From Legionella spiritensis (GTDB lineage: Bacteria; Pseudomonadota; Gammaproteobacteria; Legionellales; Legionellaceae): DNA of 64,000 nucleotides. Positions 62,782 to 64,000 of this stretch are shown in pieces. The translations under genes were made by a program, and so were the position numbers. Below the pieces are notes generated by a model. That model made no database searches. It saw nothing but the letters and a program-made list of their open reading frames with translations, and had not been told where the DNA came from. The stretch is from the NCBI RefSeq assembly GCF_900186965.1, contig NZ_LT906457.1, positions 1,700,501 through 1,764,500 on the forward strand, read 5' to 3'. Positions within the stretch are counted from its first letter, which is position 1, and each line of letters starts with the position of its first letter.

Positions 62782-64000
62782 ATGTCCAACTTCAAAAATC
62801 AATCCTGGTCTACTATTGATTTGACTACCTTGCCGCAGCATGATTCCCTGCTGGCATGCCTGGTTCTTATGACCCGATATTACCGTAATCCGTTTTCACC
62901 CAAAGCATTGTCAGCCCGATTGCCCTTGCACGCAAACAAATTAACACCAGAATTAGTATCTCGTGCCGCCGCACGAGCCTCTTTACATACGGAAATAAAA
63001 GAAATACCGGCGGATCAAATTAGCGACCAGGATCTTCCTGTTATTTTATTACTCAAAAACAAGGAAGCCTGTCTGCTCATACAGGATAAGGACGGCTCGC
63101 GAAAAATCATTAATCCATTATCCTCTGACACTCTGTCAGAATGGATATCCATTGAAAAGGAATACAGCGGACAAAGTATATACCTGAAGCCGGAATACCA
63201 GTTCACAACCCGATCCGAGGAAACGCTGAATCAACCGCCTAAAAACTGGTTTTGGAAAGTTATTTTCAACGCCTGGCCTACTTATTCCGAAGTTCTGGTT
63301 GCCTCGCTTCTCGTTAATCTCTTCGCTTTGGTTATACCATTATTCACCATGAATGTTTACGACCGTGTCGTTCCCAATCATGCTATCAGCACGATGTGGG
63401 TTCTTGCCAGTGGCGTCGCTTTGGTGTTTTTCTTCGATCTCGTACTGAAAACTCTCAGGGCGTATTTTATCGATATTGCCAGTAAGCATTGTGATAAGGA
63501 ATTATCCGCTTCCATTTTTCAACAGATCCTCGGCATTAACATGATTCAACGACCAAAATCAGTTGGCGCCCTGGCTAATACTGTTCAATCTTTTGAAGTA
63601 TTTCGCGATTTTATAACGTCGAGCACCATAACCGTGTTGATTGACTTGCCTTTTTCACTTATTTTTATTTTTGTTATTTATTTGATTGCAGGAAACTTAT
63701 TCTGGATCCCTCTGGCAATCATCCCTGTAATTTTCGTAATCGGGTTTATTTTACAACTGCCATTAATAAAATTAACAAGACAATCGTATCAGTTCGCAGC
63801 TGAAAAACAGGCTACTCTTTATGAATCATTGTCTAATATAGAAACAATTAAAACAACTGGTGCGGAATCCGGCTTGCAATCACGTTGGGAGCAATTGATT
63901 GATTTGGCTGCAAAAAATGGGATTAAACTACGGATGATTGCCAATTCAAGCATTCATTTAAGTGTTTTTGCCCAACAAGCAGGAACAATATTTACCATTA
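62782..64000 (+). CDS. lssB: Type I secretion ABC transporter, LssB-like (3' end beyond window)
   Basis: 406 codons seen, open at the right edge. The N-terminal 130 residues resemble a C39 peptidase-like domain, but where peptidases have DCG the chain reads DSLLACL (S22) and the active His is missing, as in the non-proteolytic CLD domain of RTX exporters. Then come membrane segments (VLVASLLVNLFALVIPLF, MWVLASGVALVFFFDLVL, and others) of the ABC exporter fold with MNVYDRVVPN, a LapB/LssB-type text. The ATPase domain lies beyond 64000. It would pair with an LssD adaptor. Confidence 0.88.
   Translation, partial: MSNFKNQSWSTIDLTTLPQHDSLLACLVLMTRYYRNPFSPKALSARLPLHANKLTPELVSRAAARASLHTEIKEIPADQISDQDLPVILLLKNKEACLLIQDKDGSRKIINPLSSDTLSEWISIEKEYSGQSIYLKPEYQFTTRSEETLNQPPKNWFWKVIFNAWPTYSEVLVASLLVNLFALVIPLFTMNVYDRVVPNHAISTMWVLASGVALVFFFDLVLKTLRAYFIDIASKHCDKELSASIFQQILGINMIQRPKSVGALANTVQSFEVFRDFITSSTITVLIDLPFSLIFIFVIYLIAGNLFWIPLAIIPVIFVIGFILQLPLIKLTRQSYQFAAEKQATLYESLSNIETIKTTGAESGLQSRWEQLIDLAAKNGIKLRMIANSSIHLSVFAQQAGTIFTI

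Noticed and set aside
1-64000. CRISPR arrays, tRNA or rRNA genes, intact transposases
   Set aside because: I saw no regularly spaced direct repeats, no tRNA-like cloverleaf with its conserved arms, no rRNA sequence and no transposase-like product.

Overview
The window looks like chromosomal DNA of a Legionella or close relative (Legionellaceae, Gammaproteobacteria). The evidence is the combination of lsp-type type II secretion genes, a flaA-flaG-fliD-fliS flagellar cluster followed by an EnhA-like L,D-transpeptidase, an lss type I secretion locus, an LpnE-like Sel1-repeat protein, eukaryote-like proteins (Rab-type GTPase, kinase-like protein, Vps62-like protein) and a Thi5-type thiamine enzyme. 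I saw no tRNA, rRNA, CRISPR array or intact transposase. The species cannot be settled from the sequence alone.

Layout. 1-2325: an SDR oxidoreductase cut by the left edge and a secreted GH64/thaumatin-like protein. 2466-7916: a thiamine operon on the minus strand (thi5-thiO-thiS-thiG-thiDE-thiF) behind a sigma-70-like promoter and a TPP riboswitch. Its pyrimidine-forming gene is the yeast-type suicide enzyme Thi5, not ThiC. 8076-13036: a region that reads AT-richer by eye, holding a pentein-fold (guanidine-modifying type) protein, an ArsC-like reductase, a LuxR regulator, a GNAT acetyltransferase and a Rab-like GTPase whose G3 motif is destroyed. 13324-20309: a TPR protein, HdeD, Fis, HtpG with a sigma-32-like promoter and a long structured leader, a DUF4124 protein and glutamine synthetase. 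20574-24674: lspFGHIJK. 24781-31957: accessory proteins (secreted unknown, kinase-like candidate effector, AzlCD, acidic unknown, Vps62-like protein, cytochrome c, LpnE-like protein). 32198-38542: thiolase, FadN-like multifunctional enzyme, ALDH7-type dehydrogenase and lysine/saccharopine-type dehydrogenase, read as fatty acid and lysine catabolism. 38801-45083: lnt-leuS-lptE-holA-nadD. 45235-49329 (minus): accD-folC-SPOR-cvpA, then a Nudix hydrolase. 49822-54600: flagellin cluster with sigma-28 promoters. 54668-58615: rlpA divergent from dacA-dat-ybeD-lipB. 58622-64000: lssY, an lssZ-like gene, an L,D-transpeptidase and a type I secretion ABC transporter cut by the right edge.

The intergenic spaces carry about ten copies or fragments of one dispersed element. 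The most complete copy is 213 bp (60712-60924). It has imperfect terminal inverted repeats of the form GGTTCCGTGAACAAAA and is flanked by TA, as expected of a MITE mobilised by an IS630/mariner-type transposase. Several copies sit exactly on gene ends, so the stop codon is made at the element border or inside the element. A second, unrelated 83-bp miniature element lies at 35790-35872.

The strongest leads are the Thi5 operon, the stop-codon-associated element family, the G3-defective Rab-like protein, the htpG leader, the pentein protein and the LssY phosphatase domain that has lost its catalytic residues.
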